Shown here: in pieces, positions 55,801 to 64,000 of the stretch | How the letters are laid out: the number at the start of each line of letters is the position of its first letter | Position numbering within the stretch: position 1 is the stretch's first letter | Assembly: GCA_023897205.1 (NCBI GenBank) | Contig: JAHWDD010000006.1 | Coordinates: forward strand, 2,108,001 to 2,172,000 | DNA: 64,000 nt | Source of the DNA: Exophiala sp. HKRS030 | Lineage: Eukaryota > Ascomycota > Eurotiomycetes > Chaetothyriales > Herpotrichiellaceae | Direction of reading: 5' to 3' | The notes under the pieces: model-generated | The model's database searches: none | Seen by the model: the letters and a program-made list of their open reading frames with translations, nothing else | Told to the model about the DNA's origin: nothing | Position numbers and translations under genes: made by a program

Positions 55801-56012
55801 TACTCCGTACGCAGTACTCGTAATTTCCATCTGTCGAACTTGGCTGCCTATCCAGTAATTGCAACAACAACAATTCTGTTGTGGGAAATCATGGCCTCAC
55901 AAGACAGAAATCTTTCGCGTCGCATCGCATCCCCGGCCCACATTGTGTCTTGCACTCTATGGCCGACACAACTTGTACTATACCGAGTTGTAAGCGAAGT
56001 ATGTACTCCGTA
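55801..56012. repeat. pair of TACTCCGTA elements
   Basis: Exact copies at 55801-55809 and 56004-56012, each extended to TACTCCGTAC. Both lie in non-coding DNA. Confidence 0.75.
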
Positions 56013-56807
56013 CAGTCAGACCGACTATACCAGGCTCGGAGGTATCGAGATTGCAGCCAATCTCGTAACACCATACTAGGACTACTCTTAGTTCTAATCG
56101 ATACAAAGGGTGATGCTGCTGTGCCCTTGAGCGAAAATGAGTCTCAGCAACAGTTGGGATACAAGGACTACTTGTTTAAACAAAACCGAGATGAAGCGTC
56201 CTGCAAGTATTTTTGGACGAAATTTACCTTCGGTCCTAGATGATTGTTGATGACCGGGCGTCTTCAAAACGGCGAATCATGCACAAACTTGAAAATCAAC
56301 ACACCTGACCCCGTCCTCACGCCTGAGCTTCTTCCTCGAACCAGACTCCTCCGACAGGGTAATAAGCGGGAGGAGTCACTGACAAAGCAGAGATGAGGAA
56401 AAGACGGTGTGGTCTTGTCTCACACACAAGGTGTAAAGCGCCGGTACCAGTGGTCTCAAGGTTTGTCACATTTCATGAACCACTGTTGATAATCTACCAA
56501 GGGCTACCACAAGGCAGACGCACCCATTTAGGTGGTGATGCAAAGGACATCTCATCCACCTCAAACTTTTCGAAGGATGCCTCGTGTCGATGGATTGTGT
56601 CATGACTCGAAAATCATCCCTTGAACAAAGCTGTGTCTGCGCGCCTCGTTATATCGTCTGACTGCATCAAAGCGATATATAACTCAAGGCCCGGGTAGGT
56701 CCTCACGATGTCTCCGGTGCCTATTCCGGAAGGAAGCATCCACATCAACCACTGCTGCAACAGGCTCTACCAAACTTTTCATGTTTTCAAAGCGAAAAGA
56801 AAAACGT

Positions 56808-56850
56808 TACTCATGAGGACCTTTCGAATTACTCGTGAGGACCTTTTCCA
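56808..56850. repeat. imperfect 22-base direct repeat
   Basis: Two adjacent copies share TTACTC(A/G)TGAGGACCTTT. They lie about 230 bases upstream of the gene at 57079 and could be regulatory or a chance duplication. Confidence 0.6.
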
Positions 56851-57078
56851 TGCCATTTCCTACAAAAGGGAGCCGATGTCCATGAAGTTCTCCCATCGGA
56901 TAAGCGATGGATCACAAAGACCTTTTCAAGACAGGCTCGTTCCATTACTACCTAGTATCTCTGAGACCACCGCCATACCTATTTTTTAACAAATCACCGG
57001 TAGCATCAAGCTTGCTCCAGCCTCAACGGTCCCCCCAAGTACTTCTTTCTTTTACCTTTCAACACACCCGTATCAAAA

Positions 57079-57939
57079 ATGGATTCAACATCCACCACTG
57101 TCGCACTTGTCATTAGCTCCGCGGTTGCCATCGTTGTAGGCTTGCTTGTCATCGGCTTCCATCTCCGCAAGTGCTATCGCGAGAGGCACCAACGACAGGT
57201 CATCCACGGCCAGACCGACCTCGAAGGCGGCTTGCACCAACGCATCCTCGAAGCCGAGTTGGAGACTGAACGTGGGTGGTCACGGAGGTCAGCAGCACAA
57301 CGACGACGACAAGGACAAGGACAAGGACAACCTGCGGCGCCCACCACCACCATCACAGAGCCACCGCCAGTGTACACCCCTGGCGCACTCCAACGTGAGA
57401 ATGATGATGAGGCTGAGCCCAGCCACGTCGGCGTTGCTGCTGAATCATCATTATCATCGTCATCATCTCTTCGTCGATCATCTAGGTACAGGTTGGCCAT
57501 CAGGTCAAGCACCATGACGACCTTTGATGTCGATTTCGATGCCGAGATTCTTGAGGAGAACGAGGAAGAGGAGGTGACAGTATCAAATGCGCACCTCCCA
57601 CCTCCTTACTCTAGGCACGATCCTCGAGTAGGACGTCTACCTTCTTACGGGAGTGTCGACGCCGCCGGCGCCGTCACCCCCGAAACCTCTGTGCGTCAAG
57701 GACGTACTGCCCGTGGACAACAACGACGACAACGATGCACGGGTGGTGGTCCCGGGTCATTCGTGGCCGGTGACCGTTCGGCATTTTACTCTCGGAGACA
57801 GATCAACTTGCGTGCCATGCTAGATGACATCGAACGTGGTTATCCCCACGTGCGTGAGGCGTTGTTCGCCGCGGGAGACGACGAAAGGCGATGGAGTTGG
57901 TCGTCCTCCTCCTCCTCCTCCTCAAGTTCCTCCGGTTGA
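57079..57939 (+). CDS. single-pass membrane protein with PPxY motif, unknown function
   Basis: A single exon encodes 286 residues, not recognised. One N-terminal membrane segment (VALVISSAVAIVVGLLVIGF, about residues 8-27) follows a short Ser/Thr leader and is followed by HLRKCYRERHQRQ, so the bulk is probably cytoplasmic. The middle part is Arg/Gln- and Ser-rich. LPPPYSRHDPRVGRLPSYGS near residue 175 contains PPxY and PSY motifs that WW-domain ubiquitin ligases can bind. The C-terminus is a Ser homopolymer encoded by TCC repeats. Its neighbour at 59922 has the same plan and size. Confidence 0.65.
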   Translation: MDSTSTTVALVISSAVAIVVGLLVIGFHLRKCYRERHQRQVIHGQTDLEGGLHQRILEAELETERGWSRRSAAQRRRQGQGQGQPAAPTTTITEPPPVYTPGALQRENDDEAEPSHVGVAAESSLSSSSSLRRSSRYRLAIRSSTMTTFDVDFDAEILEENEEEEVTVSNAHLPPPYSRHDPRVGRLPSYGSVDAAGAVTPETSVRQGRTARGQQRRQRCTGGGPGSFVAGDRSAFYSRRQINLRAMLDDIERGYPHVREALFAAGDDERRWSWSSSSSSSSSSSG

Positions 57940-59921
57940 GTTGTTGCCCTTGATGTTTGAATGGCTATGGGGTGGGGCACGGTGAAGGGTGGAAAAGGTG
58001 TCATGATGGGTGGTGGATGGAGGATCTTTGCCGGTTGTTGTTGTTTTTTTTGGTATTTTGTTATGAGTCGTCATCCAGCTCTTCTACGAATGTTACTGTA
58101 ATTTATGATTGATGTGTGTCACGACAAAAGGAATACTCCTCGGTCTTTGAAAAAAGGAAAAAAACAAGTCCCGTCGCATTGTTGTTACGACAGTTCGTAT
58201 CGAGGTACCACCTCCCCACCAAGAGTGGTCGAAATGAAGAGAATAATAATATTAATTTGCTTTTTCCCCCCCCCATCCACGTCCTCGAAACACTCAAACT
58301 CACAGAAACCAACAGAATACGCTGGAGAATTTGTTTCTCAGCACGTCCTTCGTCAATGAACAATTTGCACATATATACATTGATGTTTTATACAAATATA
58401 CCCAAGGTAGGTATGGATGATGTATATATGGAGGGACGGTCTTCGTATCTGGCCATCTCCCGCTCGCGACCCAAGACGAAGGAACAGGGTAAGGTATCCC
58501 TTTTCTGGATCAACTTTTCGAGCCGACCCGTCCTCGAAATCGGCCATCTTCACACTCGACCCCATGTTTCCCCCTTTCCCAGCCAAATCTTTATATTCTC
58601 GAGGCCAAGGGGTTCAAGAGTAGACCTTTAAACTGACCCTGAGCCTTATGACAAGCCCTGTGAGCTAGAACAATTTGTGGACGTCGTCAAGACATTCGAC
58701 TGAGGTAGACCGGAGCCTGGCTATGTGATCGTATGATTGCTCCGAGGAGTTCTCGATCTTCTTGTCGAAAATGGAGTGTAATTTTGAACGTCAGTCGTTT
58801 GACGGACTCCCCACAATCGGACGACCCTAGAAGTAAGGAGACATTGTCGAATCTTTTCGAGTACCCATTGTCCGTCAAAGAATGGGCCACATCGCCCGAC
58901 ACCGACCTCAGTACTACAATATCTGCCTGGCTACCGGGAATGGTAGATCAACTGTAGCACTCTAGAGGTGAAGGAGTGGACATTGATCCACTTTCCGTTG
59001 TCTTAGACTCTCAACTCAACGGTTTCCCGGTGTGAGAATGGCAGAAACGACACATCTCTGGTAGAGTTTCACAATGTTGAACCCAGGCCGTTTTGGATGA
59101 CTTTCTAGGTGTGTATCGGTGGCCTAAAGTAAGGAAATGCGCAATTATCTGCGTACTCCTGGTTGAGAGTCTGCGACGTCAAGATCCGGAGTCAACGTTC
59201 TCCCGTCAGACTGTCAAGCCACAGTCGAAAGCAAGAGACATGTCTAATTGTGATCTTGACGAAGAATGAAACTGTTCCACTTTGTGAGAGCTCAAGTTGA
59301 TGACTGTGATCCCAGGGCCGAGAGTTGTCTCTTTCTCTTAGTGAAAGAAAACCGAAACAACATCCTGCTGGTTCATGACTATGCTCCACAAGGTCGGACC
59401 ATGTGGTACATAGAATTTTGGAGAATCTGCAAAGGCTTCGGCCGTTAAACGACAGAGAGACCTTCCATTTTCTTCATAGGTGACAAGAAGGCAGGCAGTT
59501 GCACAACGTAGGGTGTGGTCTGGGGCTAGTATGTTGTTCATCAGCTGGCCCGTGGTGGACGTGGCATGCCACACACCGTCATTGACGAAAACGCAGCAAC
59601 GACTGTCTTGTGATTCAGGAGGTCTGCTGAGACAACATGGCGATTGGACGACAAAGAAGTCTTCCGCGCGAGTGTGATAGTGCTGGGATGTACAAGACCA
59701 TAGCAAATTGTACACTTTGATCCTACCCGCGGTCACAAAGAGGTGGTAGAGACAGATTGTTTTCAGTGTCTCAGATCGCAATGCCTTCGCCGAAGACTCT
59801 TATATCAATCGAGCTGGCCACCATGTTACTCCTGATGCACATTCACATCTATTTTCTCGATTGAAGGAGCATCAGAAGCATTTCTAATCTGCTGAGAAGA
59901 GTTGCTGCAGGTAGAAGGACG
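57940..59921. other. intergenic between two membrane-protein genes
   Basis: About 2 kb with no convincing gene; frames are short and overlapping on both strands. Contains a run of ten C near 58266 and A/T-rich stretches around 58240-58260. Nothing else was recognised. Confidence 0.4.
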
Positions 59922-60770
59922 ATGGATCGGTTCACCGTAATTGTTTTGGTTGTTTTTGTTGGAATGATACTGGTGGTTGGTGTTGCACAATCGTGGAGGA
60001 CCTGTCGACGAATGCGAACTGAAAGCGTGGATCTTGAAAATAGGAAGGAAACTGATGGTGGTAATGGTCGTGCCCATGATGCTCTCAACGATGTGATGAT
60101 TTTTGGTTCTGTTGCCAGCAGATCCTGCACATCCTCGAGGCTAGGGCCCAATGCGGTCACGGAGAGCAGAGTCCGGGCCTCGCCATCGTCGGAAATACCT
60201 GCTTTGGTCGAACCGAAAGAAGACATCAATATGGAAGCTCTGGCCCCTCCGACCGAGAGAGAAGCAGGAGCTGAAGCAGAAAGCGACGCCAAGGCGCAGG
60301 CAGGAGAGTGGCGGCTTGACGAGTACATGTCTGCCCTCCCAAGCCCCCCTCATGTCTACCTCGCTCAAAAATTTCACTTCCAGCATGCCAGTCTCGTGCC
60401 GATACCGCTTCGACCACATCGAGTACGAGCATTTGCTACCTCCGAGAAGATCTGTAGCAGCGAATCTGTGGAAATCGATATCCGCCCGGTCTCGCAAGGG
60501 ACATACTGGTTGCATCCTCATCCCCTCAAATCGCATCCTATACCTGGAGACCTGCTCAATCAGGCAAGTGAACAAGAGAGTGTTGCAGTCGATGTCCAGA
60601 AGCAGCATCATTCAAAGACGGACTCAAACAATCGATCTGCCGGGAAAAGCGCGCTTGCGGAAGTGTGTCGTCCAGACTCGACCACCTTGGGAGCGGATGG
60701 CCTGACTCGTACACTCGAGAAGGAATCACCATACAACCAAGAAGCTTTGCAGAGCAGAACAAATGCTTAA
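59922..60770 (+). CDS. single-pass membrane protein, unknown function
   Basis: A single exon encodes 282 residues, not recognised. The first 25 residues are a signal-anchor-like helix (FTVIVLVVFVGMILVVGVAQ) followed by a basic stop (WRTCRRMR). The remainder is hydrophilic and probably cytoplasmic, with an Ala/Glu-rich segment (EREAGAEAESDAKAQAGEW) and a short conserved-looking core around WRLDEYMSALPSPPHVYLA. There is no PPxY motif here. It resembles the gene at 57079 in size, orientation and architecture but I saw no clear sequence similarity. Confidence 0.6.
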   Translation: MDRFTVIVLVVFVGMILVVGVAQSWRTCRRMRTESVDLENRKETDGGNGRAHDALNDVMIFGSVASRSCTSSRLGPNAVTESRVRASPSSEIPALVEPKEDINMEALAPPTEREAGAEAESDAKAQAGEWRLDEYMSALPSPPHVYLAQKFHFQHASLVPIPLRPHRVRAFATSEKICSSESVEIDIRPVSQGTYWLHPHPLKSHPIPGDLLNQASEQESVAVDVQKQHHSKTDSNNRSAGKSALAEVCRPDSTTLGADGLTRTLEKESPYNQEALQSRTNA

Positions 60771-61171
60771 CTTCGACGTCGCAAAGCAAGCCCAGAACAT
60801 TGGTCAGAGGAAAACAGGAGTTGCAGTGACGACTTGCCGTGTTTTGAAAGGTGCAATTGAGGAAACCAGTATAGGAAGATCGGCCCGGCAGATTGAAAGC
60901 AGAAGAGTGTTACCAGACTGGGGGTTGACTTGAAGAAGAAGTATATGTGAGCTTGACTGTTTTACATTTCCTTAGGTGAACAGGTCGGATTGACTGATAA
61001 TCTGAGGGTTAAGCAATTGTCAATGCTGTTGCTCAGCGTCGAAGCCGATGGTTTCGAAGATAGATTGGAACGTTGGTATTTCGTTTGTCACTCTACCCCT
61101 GATCATTAACAAACCTTTTCACCCTGGCGATCCTCATAGCATCGTATCAAGTGTGACCCTTCGCGTGCCCT
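60771..61171. other. intergenic, convergent 3' ends
   Basis: About 400 bases between the stop codons of a membrane-protein gene and the dynactin p25 gene. Nothing recognisable. Confidence 0.35.
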
Positions 61172-61904
61172 TCAGCGCTTGTTTCCAACGGCAGCCCACC
61201 GCTCTCTGCTCCTGACACCTACACCTTCGTCAACAGTTGAGCCGCTGGCAACACTGGCAGCCCAACCCTCACCGACCTCACCTACGACCCTTCCTGGTCG
61301 GCCTGCAATGATTGTGCCTCCGGCCCACACAGTGTTCGCTGGCAGCACCGTGCCATCCAAGATCTTGACGTTGTCCTTGATTATGACCATGTTCCCAATT
61401 GTACAATCTGCCCCAATGTAGACGTTGCTCTTGATCTCCGCTGCGCGGACATGCGTGTTCGGGCCGATGTATACGTAGTCGGATATCCTGAGCATGAAGT
61501 AGGTCATGATCTGCTGTGGTTCACCGCCGTTGGGGTTGGCAACCGTTGTGAGACGAGAGGGAGGGTGAAGGGTGCATCCGGGGCTGATGAACACGTAGCG
61601 CCCGAGATGTATCGAGGTTTGATCCTGCGTCGACGACTTCTGATCACCTTGTTGCGTGGGAGGCTTGGGCTGCGCTGGCCGGACGAGATCTCCTCTGATC
61701 ACGACATCTTGCTGTATCACGCATTTTCCGGCGAGGATGATATGGCGTGGGCCGAGAACGCTAGCCTTTCGCGATATCTTGTTGCCAGTCTCCTGGTAGA
61801 GGCATCAGAAACAGACCCGAGGGTGCGTTCGGCGTGACGAGTGTGCCAGGACAACCACGTACAGTTTCGATGTATTCTCCTCGAACAGATGACTTCGGAG
61901 GCAT
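61172..61904 (-). CDS. DCTN5: dynactin subunit p25 (DCTN5 family), left-handed beta-helix
   Basis: Pointed-end component of dynactin, which helps the dynein motor bind early endosomes in fungi; 220 residues. Minus-strand exons are 61904-61863 and 61792-61172, separated by a 70-base intron with GTACGT donor. The join gives GEYIETETGNKISRKASVLG, the typical p25 start. The body shows hexapeptide repeats of a left-handed beta-helix (HIILAGKCVIQQDVVIRGD, then DYVYIGPNTHVRAAEIKSNV and YIGADCTIGNMVIIKDNVKI) and the closing VLPANTVWAGGTIIAGRPG. A Gln/Pro/Ser-rich insert of about 25 residues follows RGDLVRP, and the C-terminal tail is unusual in being Gly/Val-rich. A 21-base tandem repeat lies just upstream of the start. 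Confidence 0.92.
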
Positions 61905-62628
61905 ACTGGAGGGGGTACGGAGGGGTTGGGAAGTACCACGGAGGGGTTGGGAAGTACCACGGAGCGGGCTCACTTTATAACGCAGCCATCGAGTCGAGCG
62001 GGCATTCTGTTCGAGAGTTAACCGCTGGACATGAGCATTAACTGACTGTGACTGACAGCGAAGCAGCGTTAGCCTGGTGATTTGAGGTCACAGGACTGCC
62101 AAGGCAAGGCTGAACTAGGCCATATTGGAATCTTTTTTGCTCTGTTATTGCTTCGTCCATGACAAAAACACAACTTCTTACCATTCATTTCTAGACGCGG
62201 AGAACCCATTCAGAGCTTCTGCCAAATTTGTTCAGTGATCATCCCTGTCGATTGAGGTATCATTTGGCCGATAGGCGGGTAGATGACACACGGAACTACC
62301 ATTTTAGTCACCGTGTATACTTGGACCACCTGTAGAGGACCACATACGTGATGGCAGAAGCTATTTAGCCTTGTTTTCTCGTACAGGAGGTATAGCGCGA
62401 AAAGTGCGGTCAAGTTAGTCGAGTGCGTTGAGCGTAGTTGCATCGCGAATTGATGAAGTAATATTGGAGGAACAGCAAAGATGTGATTGTTGACGGCATG
62501 AAATGAGGTGGAGATATATTCTGTACATATGGAGAGGCGTCACTATACCCTTTCATCCCTCAGAGAGCCTTAGACTGGACAGCACCAAACGCCGACTGAT
62601 ACCGGAGCACCTTGGTCTACAACAAAAG
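61905..62628. promoter_or_regulatory. promoter side of dynactin p25 and 3' side of amine oxidase gene
   Basis: About 720 bases. The p25 promoter must lie here because the start faces this side; the amine oxidase stop is at the far end. Contains the 21-base tandem duplication at 61917-61963. No coding frame is convincing. Confidence 0.4.
61917..61963. repeat. 21-base tandem duplication upstream of dynactin p25
   Basis: Two perfect copies of a 21-base unit (61917-61937, 61938-61958) and the first five bases of a third. It ends 13 bases from the p25 ATG, so it is probably in the transcript leader. Confidence 0.95.
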
Positions 62629-64000
62629 TCATATAGCCAGTCCACTTAGATTAGCAGCATCTGGTTTCCTCGAATCGAGTTCCTTCTTTGTACCAACAAG
62701 GGTATCTTCGCCGTCTGCATCTGCACCAACGTACATAGATACATCCTTCGTCACGGGGATATCATACACCGAACATATCCGTCTCGCTACACCTTCACCA
62801 CTCCACCACGCGCCCGTCGTGGTTCCCAGCGCGATAAACGGCGCAGTATGTTCACCCGCCATCCACACCCCTCGCTCATTCAGTCCGCCCGCCGCACGCA
62901 TGACTTCGATATCCTCGTCGCCTTTCTCCAGGCCGATTTGCATGTTACAGTAGCTTCCGTTCCCTGCGAACCGGTCAGCCTGCCAAGTCGTCATCAAGAA
63001 CGAGCTGGGCGTGCAAGCTGGGTCTGTTGACGAGTACGTCGGCAGACGGCTATAATATGGCCGCGCGAACGAGTCCAGAACTTCATTGTACCGCGCAGAG
63101 TCAGGTTCGAGGTTCGCCACCGCATCGACCATGTGCGTGCCGTTAGCGCCGTAGACGTAGAAGAGCAGCGTGGGGTGCTCGTGTCCGGAAGGCATGTGTG
63201 CAAGCGACATTACAGATTGATTCCACGCCTCGTTGCTGGAGTGGTCGACGTACTTTGGATCGTGAAAGTGGGTGAACAGGGGGAAGTTGTCCGTACTCAT
63301 CTTCCCAGAGGATGCGTCACGGATCCAAAAAGCAGATGGAAATGTTACGTACAGCTTCTCCAGTCGGCCGTAGTTGATATGTTGTATCGCCTCAGACAGG
63401 CGAGGTGGCAGTCGAGGTGTGAATACTTTTTCGTAGTTTCGTTTCAACCAACCCAGAGGGCATGTCACTACGACCTCGTCGAAGCTGGCCTTTTGGCCGG
63501 TCGCGGTCGTCACTGTGACTTTCGGAGACGACGTACCGGTATAATCTACTTTCGTAACTTCTGTGCTCAGAAGCAAATCAACATTCGGGTGTTTGGTAAC
63601 CTTTGCAATTTCGGCGAGAATATCGCGGTACGTGCTTGCGACAAAGACGTTCTCTCCCTCGATGCACTCCTCCAGAAAGAAGAACTTCAGAGACTGTGTC
63701 TCGACCGAGTCGCCTACAAAGGGACCCCACATCTGTGCTTCGGCGAGGAGGTCGGTCTTGCGCTTTGCGTCCACCTTGGGATTGGCCTTGTCAATTTGTT
63801 CGGAGAAGTGCTCGAACAGACTCCTTTGGGGGTCGATGGACGTGCTATTCTCGTCGCTGTACTTGAAGGCGTCAACGACCATTTCCCACACCTTCTCGGA
63901 CAAGGAAACGGCCTCGTCGTCGGATCTGCGATGGCCGTTCGAGTCGTACAGAGCGCCGCCAGCCTCGTCGGGCGCGGTGACCACGCTGTGTGTAGCTTTA
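62629..64000 (-). CDS. flavin-dependent amine oxidase (polyamine oxidase/Fms1-like), 5' end missing
   Basis: The 3' part, 457 codons, of an FAD amine oxidase; the gene continues past the right edge, so the dinucleotide-binding GxGxxG region is not seen. The visible frame is open to base 64000. Family marks are VVVTCPLGWLKRN after the FAD half, the substrate-domain block INYGRLEKLYVTFPSAFW, and the C-terminal FAD block GVWMAGEHTAPFIALGTTTG with AWWSGEGVARRI. Such enzymes oxidise polyamines such as spermine or related amines, making hydrogen peroxide. The C-terminus (ANLSGLAI) is not a peroxisomal signal. No intron appears in the visible part. Confidence 0.88.
   Translation of the reverse strand, partial: KATHSVVTAPDEAGGALYDSNGHRRSDDEAVSLSEKVWEMVVDAFKYSDENSTSIDPQRSLFEHFSEQIDKANPKVDAKRKTDLLAEAQMWGPFVGDSVETQSLKFFFLEECIEGENVFVASTYRDILAEIAKVTKHPNVDLLLSTEVTKVDYTGTSSPKVTVTTATGQKASFDEVVVTCPLGWLKRNYEKVFTPRLPPRLSEAIQHINYGRLEKLYVTFPSAFWIRDASSGKMSTDNFPLFTHFHDPKYVDHSSNEAWNQSVMSLAHMPSGHEHPTLLFYVYGANGTHMVDAVANLEPDSARYNEVLDSFARPYYSRLPTYSSTDPACTPSSFLMTTWQADRFAGNGSYCNMQIGLEKGDEDIEVMRAAGGLNERGVWMAGEHTAPFIALGTTTGAWWSGEGVARRICSVYDIPVTKDVSMYVGADADGEDTLVGTKKELDSRKPDAANLSGLAI

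Larger units (their letters stand above)
52783..57078. other. long non-coding region between a cyclin and a membrane-protein gene
   Basis: 4.3 kb with no credible gene; the regulatory regions of two divergent genes lie here. Exact TACGGAGTA elements (either strand) occur at 53613, 54409, 55801 and 56004, with near copies at 53657 and 55642. An imperfect 22-base direct repeat lies at 56808-56850. The size is large for this compact genome and suits a heavily regulated cyclin gene. Confidence 0.5.

Overview
The window is eukaryotic nuclear DNA from a filamentous ascomycete (Pezizomycotina; perhaps Eurotiomycetes, which I infer only from protein character). Genes are spaced and on both strands, most have no or few introns, the introns that can be placed are mostly 47-145 bases with GT..AG ends, and the products are fungal housekeeping proteins (Urb2, Mic10, End3, Pex4, CAP/Srv2, Rvs167, Nfs1, Gpi11, dynactin p25). 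Exon joins were worked out by hand from reading frame, splice ends and family conservation. No rRNA, tRNA, CRISPR array or intact transposon was recognised.

Layout. 0.3-6.0 kb: a small accessory group with a short-chain dehydrogenase and a sugar-porter-type transporter read divergently, and a Baeyer-Villiger monooxygenase facing the transporter. 6.3-16.8 kb: URB2, MIC10, END3, a small membrane protein, NTH1 and PEX4. 17.3-19.0 kb: a fungal transcription-factor-domain protein without a visible zinc cluster. 20.1-28.0 kb: CAP/SRV2, a metallophosphoesterase, RVS167 and NFS1. 28.2-32.2 kb: a zinc polyol dehydrogenase (xylitol/sorbitol type) divergent from a Zn2Cys6 regulator. 32.2-40.5 kb: a gene-poor stretch whose only clear gene is a bacterial-WecC-like nucleotide-sugar dehydrogenase; it also holds unassigned coding-like fragments. 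40.6-43.0 kb: an SF1 helicase of the Hcs1/SMUBP2 type. 45.9-52.8 kb: a coiled-coil protein of unknown function, GPI11 and a Pcl-type cyclin. 52.8-57.1 kb: long non-coding DNA. 57.1-60.8 kb: two single-pass membrane proteins of unknown function. 61.2-64.0 kb: dynactin p25 and the 3' part of a flavin amine oxidase that runs off the right edge.

Themes. Three actin-patch/endocytosis genes (END3, SRV2, RVS167) lie within 14 kb. Two divergent pairs (SDR/transporter and polyol dehydrogenase/Zn2Cys6 factor) look like locally regulated catabolic units. The most unusual signals are a nine-base element, TACGGAGTA, present in at least ten exact copies and only outside coding DNA, and the nucleotide-sugar dehydrogenase, whose catalytic Asp position is Asn and whose usual substrate-binding Arg motif is absent.
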